A stretch of 64,000 nt of DNA from assembly GCA_020974905.1 (NCBI GenBank), contig CP087563.1:4960001-5024000 (forward strand), read 5' to 3'. Origin of the DNA: Planctomycetes bacterium syqfu (GTDB lineage Bacteria > Planctomycetota > Phycisphaerae > Phycisphaerales > Phycisphaeraceae). Every line of letters starts with the position of its first letter. The first letter of the stretch is position 1. The notes under the pieces were generated by a model, which was not told the origin of the DNA, made no database searches, and worked only from the letters and a program-made list of their open reading frames with translations. Below are positions 32,505 to 40,159 of the stretch, in pieces. A program made the position numbers and the translations under genes.

Positions 32505-33800
32505 TTGCGGACCATCGCCATCATTAACCAGAAAGGCGGCTGCGGGAAGACGACCGTGTCGATCAACCTCGCGGCTGTGCTTGCTGCTCAAGGCCAACGG
32601 ACCCTGCTTGTGGATATGGATCCGCAGGGCCATTGTGCGTTGGGGTTGGCAGTCCCCGAAGCCCAGATCAATCAGTCCATGGCGGACATGATGATGGCAG
32701 GCCTCGACGGTTCACTGGCGATGGCTGACGTCGTCTGGCAAATCTCTCGCAACTTCGACCTGGCGCCAGCCACCACGGCTTTGGCGGGTGTCGAAGTCCA
32801 ACTGGCAAACGCTTCGGATCGTGATCGTCGCCTGGTTCAGGTGCTCAGCACGATTCAATCCAATTACGATATCTGCATTATTGACTGTCCCCCGTCGATC
32901 GGACTTTTGACCTTCAACGCGCTGCGTGCGTGTGATGAAGTGATCGTGCCTGTCGAGACGGGGTATTTTGCGTTACAGGGCTCCTTCAAACAGGAAGCGA
33001 CCGTCGAAATGATGGTCCGCCGCACCGGTCATCAGGTCCGCCATAAAGTTTTGGCCACCATGTATGACGTGCGGACGAAACTGGCTCGCGAAATCTTAAG
33101 TGAACTCAAGAAACACTTCGGCGAATCGCTTTTGCCGGTGGTGGTGAACTTCAACGCCAAACTCAAGGAAGCTGCCAGCTTCGGTCAGCCGATCACGGAA
33201 TATGATCCGACGAGCCGTGGCATGCAGGACTTTGAGCAGTTGTCCGCGTGGCTGCTTGCCAACCCACCGATTCCAGCAACGGTACCACAGAGTGAACAAG
33301 AGGAAGAAGCACCCGCCGCCAATCCCGCATTGAGTCGTGCCGCTGAACTCGTTGAACGTGCCCGCGCTTTGTCGGCTCGCACAGCCACTTTGGCCAACAA
33401 GATTGCCTCCGATCCGGCTGTGGCTCGCACGGGTTTGATGCAGGAAGCCGAGCGTCAGCGTGAAGACCGCGCACTGGATCCGGTGATCGTCTCGGAAAAC
33501 GTTAAACGCATGGAACGCCTCTTTGGTGTCCGCAAGACCCAGCAAGGTGTTCTCTTTGTCCAGCCACAACAGACCGCCAGCACCATCAGCGTTGCCGGTG
33601 ACTTTAACAACTGGTCACCCACTGCCACGCCACTGAAGCGTGACACCGACCTGGGTGTCTGGCAGACCTGTGTCCCGATCCCGCCTGGTCGCTACCGCTA
33701 CCGCGTGGTCATCGACGGACAATGGAAGCACGATCAATACAACTCGTCGATCGAAACCAATCCTTTCGGCGAACTGAATAGCATTCTTGAAGTGGGATAA
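32505..33800 (+). CDS. ParA/MinD-type ATPase fused to a C-terminal CBM48/AMPK-beta glycogen-binding domain
   Basis: 431 residues starting at TTG 32505 (AGGA 7 nt upstream; no ATG fits the family start). Residues 1-255: SIMIBI ATPase with deviant Walker A INQKGGCGKTTVSINLAAVL, LLVDMDPQG, and Walker B region IDCPPSIGLLTFNAL. Such ATPases cycle on DNA or membrane to position cargo. Residues 265-345: Glu/Ala/Arg-rich linker with helical heptads (AAELVERARALSARTATLANK). Residues 345-431: SVAGDFNNWSPTATPLKRD, GVWQTCVPIPPGRYRYRVVI, DGQWKHDQYN and FGELNSILEV match the AMPK-beta/CBM48 consensus closely, including the Trp and Lys residues that bind glycogen. A glycan-sensing positioning ATPase is the inference. 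A terminator follows. Confidence 0.88.
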   Translation: MRTIAIINQKGGCGKTTVSINLAAVLAAQGQRTLLVDMDPQGHCALGLAVPEAQINQSMADMMMAGLDGSLAMADVVWQISRNFDLAPATTALAGVEVQLANASDRDRRLVQVLSTIQSNYDICIIDCPPSIGLLTFNALRACDEVIVPVETGYFALQGSFKQEATVEMMVRRTGHQVRHKVLATMYDVRTKLAREILSELKKHFGESLLPVVVNFNAKLKEAASFGQPITEYDPTSRGMQDFEQLSAWLLANPPIPATVPQSEQEEEAPAANPALSRAAELVERARALSARTATLANKIASDPAVARTGLMQEAERQREDRALDPVIVSENVKRMERLFGVRKTQQGVLFVQPQQTASTISVAGDFNNWSPTATPLKRDTDLGVWQTCVPIPPGRYRYRVVIDGQWKHDQYNSSIETNPFGELNSILEVG

Positions 33801-33847
33801 ACAGGCAACGGTTGTTTGATCCTCTGTCGAACAGGTGAACTCAAAGG

Positions 33848-33966
33848 CTTTGAATCACAGAGTCACAGTGACACAGAGTTGATCACAGAGAAGAAGCAAG
33901 CCTTTGAAAACAACTGTTTATCTCGGCAATTAAAACTCTGTGCCTCTGTGTCTCTGTGGTCAAGAC
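33848..33966. repeat. CACAGAG-type palindromic element
   Basis: ATCACAGAGTCACAGTGACA...CAGAGTTGATCACAGAG and CTCTGTGCCTCTGTGTCTCTGTGG form inverted arms about 55 nt apart. Confidence 0.75.
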
Positions 33967-34046
33967 TGCAAAGCCCGTTGGCACGAACTGGTTTTCAAAG
34001 TTTCATGGATGAGACGCGAAAATCGTTACAACAGGAACCGAAACGA

Positions 34047-34076
34047 TGATCCAGCAGGGCAGCGGATCATTTTTTT
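34047..34076 (+). terminator. Intrinsic terminator of the ParA-CBM48 gene
   Basis: TGATCC-(AGCAGGGCAGC)-GGATCA with TTTTTTT. It separates the ATPase gene from the 34185 gene. Confidence 0.7.
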
Positions 34077-34181
34077 GAGCAATCAAACGTCCGGTAACTG
34101 TACAATAGGGGCGGATTGGGAAAGACGGCTGCGGAGTTGCGGCTGTGATTTGAGACGAAGACCCTGCAAGTAAAGGGCGTT

Positions 34182-36716
34182 GTGTTGGATCGACAACGCA
34201 CCGATAAAGAGCTCGACGCATTGGCGGATTTGTACCTCACAGGTCCCGATGACACCGAAGATACGTCCTCCAACAGCGAGGCAATCGGTATCGGTGCGCA
34301 ACGCGATTCGACTTCCCGTCGCCGTAAAGGTCCGGGTAAAGCTCAGGCTGCAGATAGTGCGGACACCTATGACCGCTACCCCGGCACGCGATCCACGGGT
34401 TTGATGACCCAGCCGCAGCCTGCCAAACTCAATCCCAAAATCACCGCCAACCCAACCAACAAAAACAAGACCGACCAGTCTGCGGGTTCCGCCGCATCGC
34501 CGTCCGACGAAGAACTGCTTGCCGAGCAGCTTGCTGAACTCTCCGAGCAGACCAAGCGTGATGAGCCGACGCTGCGACTGGTGAATCTTGAACTTGAATC
34601 CGCCATGCCCGATACCGATGATTCTCAAACGAATCAACAAACTTTCGATCAATCCGATGACCATGCCGACGCGCAGCATGCTGCGATGGATTTACAGGCC
34701 ATGAAGTCTGCCTCGGCATCCGACGAAACGAAGGAGTCGATCCTTCAGATTGACGAACCCATTGCCATTGTCGATAAACGTGTCGAAGTGGTTTTCCTGG
34801 GTAATCTCCCCGGCTTTGCTTCGCCATGGATGACGCAATACGCACAGCATGTCGCCCTGGAGTGTGGCGTGGTGGGTGTCTTGCACATTGATGATGAACA
34901 GATCGATCTTGATTTTGTCACCACCCCCGCCAACCGCGTCAAGCTTGATAACCTGCATCGCCAGGTGATGGATTTTGATCAGGCTGACGACCTCATTGCC
35001 GTATTGGATTTGCTTAACCAAGGTGCTGACCCCGTCGTCGGTGCCTGGCTGATTCATCTGGCCACACCTCTGACCGCCACCACCAAGACCATTGCCCGGT
35101 CGCTTCCGGTATGGACGCTATTGTCAGGGGTTGATGAGGCAGCCGGTGCCCGGGCGATGGATTGGTTGTCACATTGCATGAAAGTCGCTGACCCCGCGAA
35201 TATGAGTCATGTCCAGTTCATGGGCATGGGTTGTGACATTGATCGCGCAGTCGCGCTGATTCGCCAACTTGATGAACGTGCTCTGGATCAGTGGGACACC
35301 TCCATCGAACTCGTCGGCGTTCAGCGTCAGATGGTTCCCGTGCACCTGCAAACGCTCGGCAGTTTCCCGACCATGCTCGAACAGTGGCCGGTGATTGCAC
35401 GTCTGGTTGCAGGTGATTCAGCCAGCTCGGATCACCGCAACTCGCTGGTCACACGCATTGATCCTGCAAGCCAGCAATCGCAAACCAAAGTCACGCCACC
35501 GCAGCCGGAGTTGGATGACGATGATCAAACCATCGATGCATCCAAATCTGGCAGCCATGATTTTGAAGCCACCGTCACCGCTGAAGAAGCACGCAGCCTG
35601 CTCATGGCAGCAGCCAAAATGGACGGCATCAGCATTCAAGGTGTCGAACTCGAAGAGACCGAATCCGAGAATGTCGAAGATGAGATCGACGAAGTGTTAA
35701 CCGCGTCATCGACTGAAGCAACATCATCGAACATCTCCCCGTTGGAAGCATCACACAGTGAAGATCTTTCGGACACCGGCGCGTTTGATGCCTTGGCTGA
35801 CGAGGACGCGGTCGATGAACTCGATGAGATGGAAGCCGAGGCCGTGCAGGTGGATGATGATGTCCAACTGACCGGCCACGACATTGCCACCCAGGCCGTC
35901 CCCGAACCGGAAGTGGTTTCGGAAACGGTTCGCAGTTTTGTCGAACGTCTCAAGCAACAGGAATTGGAAAAACGTCGTCAGGCCAAAGCCGATGGCAAAG
36001 CGAATGTCGATGCCGACGTTGCCGCCTCCGAGCCGATGCTTGATGAACTGGAAGATGTCGATTCGGATGCGGGTGATGATTTCGTTGAGCCTGCGCATGA
36101 TCCGGAACCTGCAATGCGTGTCGCCCAGATCGCTCGCAAGTCGCAGCGTGGTGGTGATGTGCATGCTCACATTCTGCATCACCAGACAACGCAACAGTCC
36201 GAATCGCAGCCTGGCAAACATAAGGCTCAGCCGACCACGCAGCGTGTGGTTGCCTCGCAAAGCCAACCCAAGCCGCGTCCGACTGCTGAGCCGGATCATG
36301 TGCATTCGCATGAGACTTCGCAGCCGCACTTGGCCAGTTTCCTGCAGGAAGCAGGTATGATCAGCCTTACCGCACGTTGCCCAAATCACCCGCAGGTGGA
36401 ACTCACCCTCGATGAGTCCGGCGGATTGCATTTGCTCGCCCGTCATCAGCAAGCCACCGGCAAGTCGGTCAATGATGCCATCTACGAACTGCTCGATGCT
36501 CGCGGCTGGGTCGATCAGCATATCTCCCTGTTGAGCATGACCCAGAAGCAGCTCCGCTTCGACATGCAGATTCGCCCGGTGGTGCATCTGTTCACCGATG
36601 ATGCCAAAGCTGCTGCGAAATTGGTCGCCAACAGCGCCCGTTTCGTGAAGCTGCACCTGCTCTCGGAAGTGACGGTCGGCCATGACAAAGCCTTCTACTG
36701 CACCGAACTCAACTGA
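34182..36716 (+). CDS. Large acidic protein with a putative degenerate SIMIBI-like domain
   Basis: 844 residues. Start is GTG 34182 or TTG 34185; AGGG fits the latter at 7 nt. Residues 1-200 are polar and probably disordered. Residues 200-405 form a folded alpha/beta domain: VEVVFLGNLPGFASPWMTQY begins it in a way that resembles a MinD/FlhG-type core lacking the Gly-Lys-Thr loop, then VVGVLHIDDEQIDLDFV and GAWLIHLATPLTATTKTIA. Residues 430-720 are extremely acidic and Ser/Thr/Gln-rich. Residues 725-844 form a second compact domain (LTARCPNHPQVELTLDESGG ... VHLFTDDAKAAAKLV). No membrane segment. I know no named family. Neighbours are the ParA-CBM48 gene and bactofilins, so a scaffold role is plausible. 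Confidence 0.75.
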   Translation: MLDRQRTDKELDALADLYLTGPDDTEDTSSNSEAIGIGAQRDSTSRRRKGPGKAQAADSADTYDRYPGTRSTGLMTQPQPAKLNPKITANPTNKNKTDQSAGSAASPSDEELLAEQLAELSEQTKRDEPTLRLVNLELESAMPDTDDSQTNQQTFDQSDDHADAQHAAMDLQAMKSASASDETKESILQIDEPIAIVDKRVEVVFLGNLPGFASPWMTQYAQHVALECGVVGVLHIDDEQIDLDFVTTPANRVKLDNLHRQVMDFDQADDLIAVLDLLNQGADPVVGAWLIHLATPLTATTKTIARSLPVWTLLSGVDEAAGARAMDWLSHCMKVADPANMSHVQFMGMGCDIDRAVALIRQLDERALDQWDTSIELVGVQRQMVPVHLQTLGSFPTMLEQWPVIARLVAGDSASSDHRNSLVTRIDPASQQSQTKVTPPQPELDDDDQTIDASKSGSHDFEATVTAEEARSLLMAAAKMDGISIQGVELEETESENVEDEIDEVLTASSTEATSSNISPLEASHSEDLSDTGAFDALADEDAVDELDEMEAEAVQVDDDVQLTGHDIATQAVPEPEVVSETVRSFVERLKQQELEKRRQAKADGKANVDADVAASEPMLDELEDVDSDAGDDFVEPAHDPEPAMRVAQIARKSQRGGDVHAHILHHQTTQQSESQPGKHKAQPTTQRVVASQSQPKPRPTAEPDHVHSHETSQPHLASFLQEAGMISLTARCPNHPQVELTLDESGGLHLLARHQQATGKSVNDAIYELLDARGWVDQHISLLSMTQKQLRFDMQIRPVVHLFTDDAKAAAKLVANSARFVKLHLLSEVTVGHDKAFYCTELN

Positions 36717-37035
36717 GCCGTTTTTCCCAATTGCTTTTCTGATGCAATTAATGTTCCTGATTACAGGTGGCAGTATTGTTGGTTTTATTCTTTGGTGTGT
36801 TCTTGATTATTATCTGGTTGTATACGCACCATCAGAAATTCATAATTTTAATTGGGTGGGTTTTGTTTATTTGTTCGTTCTCGTGGCGGTGATCAAGAGA
36901 TTGCTACGTATACGCGGTTTTGAAAAGACCATTGTTCTTGGGTTCTTTGTCTCAGTGATGGTTACTGCGTTGACATCGGCCTTGATTTATGCGTTTGGTA
37001 TTGGTTTTCATTTTTCAATTGGTGGCACGCTTTAG
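36682..37035 (+). CDS. Small integral membrane protein, unknown function
   Basis: 117 residues. ATG 36682 overlaps the previous gene by 35 nt; ATG 36742 is an alternative. Three or four hydrophobic helices: PIAFLMQLMFLITGGSIVGF, FVYLFVLVAVIKRLL, and IVLGFFVSVMVTALTSALIY. The sequence outside the overlap is AT-rich compared with the gene before it. Possibly translationally coupled to the acidic protein, but composition suggests an independent history. Confidence 0.55.
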   Translation: MTKPSTAPNSTEPFFPIAFLMQLMFLITGGSIVGFILWCVLDYYLVVYAPSEIHNFNWVGFVYLFVLVAVIKRLLRIRGFEKTIVLGFFVSVMVTALTSALIYAFGIGFHFSIGGTL

Positions 37036-37047
37036 CAAATCGATACC

Positions 37048-37080
37048 ACCTCAGGCGAGCCGCGTTGTGTCAACGCGGGT
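37048..37080. repeat. CCTCAGGCGA hairpin repeat, copy 2
   Basis: ACCTCAGGCGAGCCGCGTTGTGTCAACGCGGGT, 8-bp stem; see 20930-20963 for the other copy. Confidence 0.7.
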
Positions 37081-37162
37081 TGAGCGAAGCTCAACATCGA
37101 TGCACTGTGATTGATCGCTAATCGTCTATCCATCTCAATGGTGTTCAAGGCAATGATTACAA

Positions 37163-37385
37163 CGATTCGAATCATTAATCTCCATGCCATCTCTCATTTC
37201 GTCATTCCCGCGAAGGCGGGAATCCAGTGGCATTCTGGTGACGCTTGCAGTTCTCACTGGACTCCCGCCTGCGCGGGAGTGACGGAAATCGGAGATTAAT
37301 TATTTGAACTGCTATAGCCACACAAATACACAGATGCCAAGGCAGGGGCAATGTGTTTTGTCTTCATCTGTGGCAAAAAATGTCT
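37163..37385. repeat. MITE-like repeat copy E followed by a CACAGAT-like element
   Basis: Copy E (37163-37315): ends GAATCATTAATCTCCAT / CGGAGATTAATTATTTGAAC, inner arms CGTCATTCCCGCGAAGGCGG and CCGCCTGCGCGGGAGTGACG. Adjacent to it, 37318-37377 has CACAAATACACAGATGCCAAGG ... CTTCATCTGTGGC inverted arms. No gene is seen in this stretch. Confidence 0.8.
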
Positions 37386-37656
37386 TGGGCGCAAATGACT
37401 CACGAATGCCAGTGATTCATCACGTCCGACACGGTTACACGTCTGATGTCATGGCCACGAATTCCCATGATTTGTGGACGTCTGGTGGACAACTCGGTGT
37501 TGTGGTGCGGTTTTACGTCCGAGAACTCCACGAAAGCTGTTCATTTTCGGGCTGTTGGAGATTTGGTTGCCAAAGGGTCGATTCAATGGATCGAGGCATG
37601 ACAATGTTTGTGGTGCCCGAAGTATTGAAATTTTCACACTAGACGGAGTGGAAGCT

Positions 37657-38202
37657 GTGAGCGACAACAAGAATACCAAGACCGTTCTGGGCCCGGATGT
37701 CAAAATCAAGGGTCAGATTTCTCTGGACAACGATGCAGTGATCATGGGCGAAGTGTCCGGACAGATCCGCGTCGGTGGCATGCTCGAATTGACCGAAACC
37801 TCCCGCGTCGAAGGTCTCGTCGTGGCAGGCGGTCTGCGTCTGGGCGGTCAGGCCAAGGCGGACATCGTGGCGGAACACGGCATGGAACTGCTGGCTTCGG
37901 CCCAGTTGACCGGCCAACTCTACACCTCGCGTCTTTCCGTCGTCGATGGTGCCATGTTCGAAGGTCACGTCGTTGTGGGTCCCAATGCCATGCAGGCTGC
38001 CAGCGATGTGATGCAGGGCGTCGAAGACATTCAGGTCGACACCCAGCACGAACAGTTCAGCCCGGCTAATGGTTCCAAGCCCGACATCAATACCGTGCCC
38101 CGTTCACTGGACGAAATCCTGGCACGTCGTCGCAGCAAGACCAACGGTCAGGCTGTCCCCCAACATGTCGGTGCTGGTGCGGCAGAAGAGACAGACGAGT
38201 AA
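37657..38202 (+). CDS. Bactofilin (polymer-forming cytoskeletal protein)
   Basis: 181 residues from GTG 37657; GGAG lies 8 nt upstream. The longer in-frame ORF (to 37474) is rejected because it has no such site and reads as non-coding. Residues about 10-115 are a right-handed beta-helix bactofilin domain (DUF583): GPDVKIKGQISLDNDAVIMG, GQIRVGGMLELTETSRVEGL, GGLRLGGQAKADIV, LTGQLYTSRLSVVDGAMFEG. Bactofilins polymerise without nucleotide and localise cell-wall enzymes, stalk machinery or, in Myxococcus, ParABS. The C-terminal tail is polar and includes RSLDEILARRRSKTNGQ, a basic patch that may anchor partners. No membrane segment. A zinc-ribbon bactofilin gene follows. Confidence 0.9.
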   Translation: MSDNKNTKTVLGPDVKIKGQISLDNDAVIMGEVSGQIRVGGMLELTETSRVEGLVVAGGLRLGGQAKADIVAEHGMELLASAQLTGQLYTSRLSVVDGAMFEGHVVVGPNAMQAASDVMQGVEDIQVDTQHEQFSPANGSKPDINTVPRSLDEILARRRSKTNGQAVPQHVGAGAAEETDE

Positions 38203-38264
38203 GACGCATACCGCTTGATTGACAATATCTACTCAGTGGTTTGTTGCTCGCAATGAAATGGATG

Positions 38265-38343
38265 AGTTGAGCACCGCATGTTAATGCGGTGCAGGTTCAG
38301 GTGTCGTTTCAGACGCTTGCACCGGATTGACATCCGGTGCTCA
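38265..38343. repeat. GAGCACCGG repeat, copy 4
   Basis: GAGCACCGCATGTTAATGCGGTGCAGG (with compensatory G-C changes in the stem) and CTTGCACCGGATTGACATCCGGTGCTCA. Confidence 0.8.
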
Positions 38344-38438
38344 TGGACACAAAGCATTCTTCAGGTTTCGTAGCAATGATAGAGTAGATGTGATTCGCCA
38401 TGTGCAACATGGTGTCTCGATCAGATGCAAGGTGCTGT

Positions 38439-38924
38439 ATGCCGTTAAAGCCATCCATGTTGACGACCCACCCGCGCAAGCCTCAGCCGCGCGAGGTCCG
38501 GTCGCTGAGTTGCCCCAATTGCGGTGCGCCCATCGAGGTGAGCCGTCGGGCGATGAGCTATCGCTGTGGCAAGTGTTCGATGCCGATGAAGCTCGAAGAT
38601 GTCACCGTGGATCAACTCAACAACACGCGAACGCTCAACACCATGGGGCACATCCATCTTACCGCTCACAGCAAGGTGGACGGCGAATTGCGATGTGGTG
38701 AACTGACCGTCAGCGGTTCCTACCATGGCAATGCTCACGTGCATGGTAAGGTACACATGCAGTCACACAGCCACTGTTCCGGCGAGATCAATGCCCGGTC
38801 ATTGACCATTGATGACGGGGCGAGCTTTGAAGGCCAACTTCGCATCGGCCCCAAGGCACGCATCGAAGCGCCACAGCTCGAACCGCCGGAGTTCCACGAT
38901 CCCATGATCGACCCGGCAGCCTAA
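38439..38924 (+). CDS. Zinc-ribbon bactofilin-like protein
   Basis: 161 residues from ATG 38439 (AAGG 6 nt upstream). N-terminal zinc ribbon SCPNCGAPIEVSRR ... YRCGKCSMPM (CxxC, 16 residues, CxxC), then a short bactofilin/DUF583 beta-helix: GHIHLTAHSKVDGELRCGEL, VSGSYHGNAHVHGKVHMQSH, CSGEINARSLTIDDGASFEG. The order ribbon-then-bactofilin, with no long tail, differs from the upstream bactofilin. The ribbon may bind nucleic acid or a protein partner and dock it on the filament (inference). Gene order suggests both bactofilins work together, though a repeat separates them. A terminator follows. Confidence 0.85.
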   Translation: MPLKPSMLTTHPRKPQPREVRSLSCPNCGAPIEVSRRAMSYRCGKCSMPMKLEDVTVDQLNNTRTLNTMGHIHLTAHSKVDGELRCGELTVSGSYHGNAHVHGKVHMQSHSHCSGEINARSLTIDDGASFEGQLRIGPKARIEAPQLEPPEFHDPMIDPAA

Positions 38925-38947
38925 AACAACTATCAGGAAACTGGGAA

Positions 38948-38986
38948 TACACCCTTGATGCAGAAATGTGTCGAGGGTGTTTTTTC
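38948..38986 (+). terminator. Intrinsic terminator after the zinc-ribbon bactofilin
   Basis: TACACCCTTGA ... TCGAGGGTGT followed by TTTTTT. Confidence 0.8.
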
Positions 38987-39037
38987 ATGCGCCGGTGAGT
39001 CGTGTGATGTGATGATTTGTTTGGCGTAGAGACGAAT

Positions 39038-39180
39038 ATTGCATTTTTCACTCAAATGTAGCGTCTGACGCGCTCATGTCTGCGTGCGTCTTCAATGAAA
39101 AACCAATTCAGTAGCTGCGAGCTGACAGCTGACAGCTCGCGCGTCACCCGTCGACGCGACACTTGAGTGAAAAATGCAAT
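39038..39180. mobile_element. 143-bp MITE-like element with 18-bp perfect terminal inverted repeats
   Basis: Begins ATTGCATTTTTCACTCAA and ends with its exact reverse complement TTGAGTGAAAAATGCAAT. Subterminal GTCTGACGCGC / GCGCGTCACCCGTCGACGCG are also partly inverted. The centre has AGCTGACAGCTGACAGCT. No coding capacity. Right next to it are a half GAGCACCGG repeat (39184-39207) and MITE copy F. Confidence 0.75.
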
Positions 39181-39207
39181 AGTGATGTGATTGACATCCG
39201 GTGCTCC

Positions 39208-39361
39208 ACATTTCAAATAATTCATCTTCATGCTATCGTTCATTTCGTCATTCCTGCGCAGGCGGGAATCCAGTGGCATTTAGTTGACGCTTGCAAGTTC
39301 CACTGGACTCCCGCCGGTGCGGGAGTGACGGGAAGTGGAGATGAATTGTTTGAAGCGCTCT
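39208..39361. repeat. MITE-like palindromic repeat, copy F
   Basis: Ends TTTCAAATAATTCATCTTCA / GTGGAGATGAATTGTTTGAAGCGCTC; inner arms CGTCATTCCTGCGCAGGCGG and CCGCCGGTGCGGGAGTGACG. Similar to copies A, C and E. Confidence 0.85.
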
Positions 39362-39381
39362 GTGCTTCGTTATCCAACCAC

Positions 39382-39419
39382 AAAAAAAAACGTGCTGCAT
39401 GTTGGGATGCAGCACGTTT
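39382..39419 (-). terminator. Intrinsic terminator of infC
   Basis: Minus strand AAACGTGCTGCAT-CCCAAC-ATGCAGCACGT then nine T; perfect stem, 26 nt after the stop. Confidence 0.92.
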
Positions 39420-39444
39420 GAAATGGGTAGTTGATGAACTTTGC

Positions 39445-40080
39445 TTACGCCGTTTCGGCTTCGGGTTGCTTTTGAGCTTCGGGAGCCGGTGCAGCAGCGG
39501 GTTTATCGCTCTTGCGTTTTTCGTTGGAAGCCACCTTGTCCGGCGACAGGATCATCGTCATACGACGGCCTGCCATACGGGCGGGGGTTTCAACTTTGCT
39601 GATCGGGGCAAGCAGTTCGATGATGCCCTGCATGGTTCGCATGCCCAGATCCTGGTGAGCCATTTCGCGGCCACGGAAGAGCATGGTGAATTGAACCTTG
39701 TTGCCGGCCTGCAGGAACTGCGTGGCCTTGTTGGTTTTGATCTCAAGGTCATGCGGGTCGATCTTGGGGCGCAGACGAACTTCTTTGAGTTCACTGGCTT
39801 TGGAGTGACTCTTGGCTTTCTGTTCTTTTTTACTCTGCTGATACTTCCACTTGCCGTAGTCCATGATACGGCAGACGGGCGGTTGAGCCTGAGGGGCGAC
39901 TTCGACGAGGTCCAGACCGGCATCACGTGCACGGTTCTTGGCGACGTCAGTATTCACAACGCCGATTTTCTCGTTGTTTTCGTCGACCAGAAAGACAGTG
40001 GGGGTGCGAATGTAATCATTGACGCGGAGACGTTTGCTCGACGATTCTTGATTTCGCGGACGAAATGATCTGCTAGCGAT
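39445..40080 (-). CDS. infC: Translation initiation factor IF-3 with an ATC start codon
   Basis: 211 residues. IF-3 keeps 30S subunits apart from 50S and checks the start codon-anticodon match. N domain: RVNDYIRTPTVFLVDENNEK, PPVCRIMDYGKWKYQQSKKE. C domain: VRLRPKIDPHDLEIKTNKAT, QFTMLFRGREMAHQDLG. A 25-residue Ala/Pro/Glu/Lys tail is added at the C terminus. A strong GGAGG is centred 8 nt before ATC at 40078-40080, and no ATG, GTG or TTG fits. Rare AUU/AUC starts are established for infC and let IF-3 repress its own translation. rpmI and rplT do not follow; a terminator does. Confidence 0.93.
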   Translation of the reverse strand: MASRSFRPRNQESSSKRLRVNDYIRTPTVFLVDENNEKIGVVNTDVAKNRARDAGLDLVEVAPQAQPPVCRIMDYGKWKYQQSKKEQKAKSHSKASELKEVRLRPKIDPHDLEIKTNKATQFLQAGNKVQFTMLFRGREMAHQDLGMRTMQGIIELLAPISKVETPARMAGRRMTMILSPDKVASNEKRKSDKPAAAPAPEAQKQPEAETA

Positions 40081-40153
40081 GGCTTGTTCCTCCAAGCTCA
40101 ACCAATAAACAAGTAACCGTCTACGGTGACGGTTGCTGACTTCATATCGACAC

Positions 40154-40159
40154 ATTATA
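40154..40159 (-). promoter_or_regulatory. -10 element upstream of infC
   Basis: TATAAT on the minus strand, about 75 nt before the infC start. A small hairpin AACCGTC-ACCGTA-GACGGTT lies in the predicted leader (about 40114-40133). The -35 is weak. Confidence 0.5.

Noticed and set aside
35751-36683. 310-codon minus-strand ORF
   Set aside because: Shadow of the acidic 844-residue protein; no ribosome binding site and no recognisable domain.
10264-39361. Dispersed repeats as CRISPR or integron attC sites
   Set aside because: Copies are scattered single palindromes without regular spacing, cas genes or an integrase; MITE-like architecture fits better.
39163-40068. 301-codon plus-strand ORF
   Set aside because: Starts in MITE copy F and runs antisense to infC; repeat-derived.
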